A stretch of 64,000 bases of DNA. It comes from Tatumella sp. JGM91 (GTDB lineage Bacteria; Pseudomonadota; Gammaproteobacteria; Enterobacterales; Enterobacteriaceae). This document shows positions 63,823-64,000 of the stretch, piece after piece. The position numbers and the translations under genes are program-made. Position 1 is the stretch's first letter; each line of letters opens with the position of its first letter. The stretch covers positions 1-64,000 of the forward strand of contig NZ_JAERJP010000019.1 of NCBI RefSeq assembly GCF_018257575.1, in the 5' to 3' direction. The notes below the pieces were generated by a model. It made no database searches and was not told where the DNA came from. It saw nothing but the letters and a program-made list of their open reading frames with translations.

Positions 63823-64000
63823 ATGAATAATGAAATAGTTTTATCTGCCGGCCCGCGAGCGGTACGTGGCTGGCTGGCAGTTATTGCTTTGGGGATCAGC
63901 GCTTTTACTATTGTTACAAGCGAACTGGCACCGGTAGGGATGCTGGGAATGTTAGCCACCGGACTGCATCAGAGTGAGGCCGGGGCCGGGCTGGCAGTAA
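63823..64000 (+). CDS. MFS transporter, N-terminal fragment
   Basis: The first 59 codons are visible, starting MNNEIVLSAGPRAV and leading into a first membrane segment (WLAVIALGISAFTIVTSEL) followed by APVGMLGMLATGL. This opening is typical of drug/sugar efflux proteins of the SotB/YdhP type in the major facilitator superfamily. The gene runs off the window, so specificity cannot be judged. Confidence 0.75.
   Translation, partial: MNNEIVLSAGPRAVRGWLAVIALGISAFTIVTSELAPVGMLGMLATGLHQSEAGAGLAV

Overview
The window is a core-chromosome stretch of a gamma-proteobacterium of the order Enterobacterales. Almost every gene matches, in sequence and usually in length, a gene of the Escherichia coli 55-60 minute region. 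Examples are tmRNA with the tag ANDENYALAA, the rpoE-rseABC module, the complete isc operon, purL with a PurR box, glmY beside glrK-qseG-glrR, and guaBA. PilW between rlmN and rodZ, and the lack of several E. coli genes (nadB, pbpC/yfhM, the block normally between grpE and ung), point to a non-Escherichia lineage, perhaps Erwiniaceae such as Tatumella. The genus is a guess.

Layout. 1-0.37 kb: the 5' end of an IS3-type element and the tail region of ssrA. 0.37-6.1 kb: ssrA-smpB, ratA-rnfH, bamE, recN, nadK, grpE (trans-translation, outer membrane assembly, DNA repair, NADP synthesis, heat shock). 6.2-10 kb: ung, grcA, srmB, trmN6. 10.3-13.1 kb: the sigma-E envelope stress operon rpoE-rseA-rseB-rseC, with an autoregulatory promoter and a short leader ORF. 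13.3-19.7 kb: lepA-lepB-rnc-era-recO-pdxJ-acpS. 19.7-23 kb: yfhL, pgpC, tadA, mltF. 23.2-31.6 kb: purL, the small RNA glmY, the glrK-qseG-glrR two-component operon and glnB. 31.7-35.5 kb: hmp, glyA, suhB. 35.6-43.4 kb: trmJ and iscR-iscS-iscU-iscA-hscB-hscA-fdx-iscX-pepB. 43.4-45.9 kb: sseB, sseA, ndk. 46-55.4 kb: rlmN, pilW, rodZ, ispG, hisS, yfgM, bamB, der, yfgJ. 55.3-61 kb: an AraC/GyrI-like regulator, xseA, guaB, guaA. 61.1-64 kb: a decayed IS3-family copy, then an accessory LysR / aldo-keto reductase / MFS transporter group cut by the window end.

Several regulatory circuits can be read directly: a LexA box at recN, a sigma-32 promoter at grpE, an FNR site at about -41.5 of grcA, a sigma-E promoter at rpoE, PurR boxes at purL and glyA, an NsrR palindrome at hmp, IscR sites at iscR, and three TGTC-N10-GACA sites plus a sigma-54 promoter at glmY. 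Oxidative and nitrosative stress, Fe-S assembly, purine/one-carbon supply and envelope homeostasis are the functional themes.

I did not find an undescribed system here. The most informative points are the conserved leader ORF abutting rpoE, the absence of nadB from its usual place, and the accessory edges near ssrA and after guaA.
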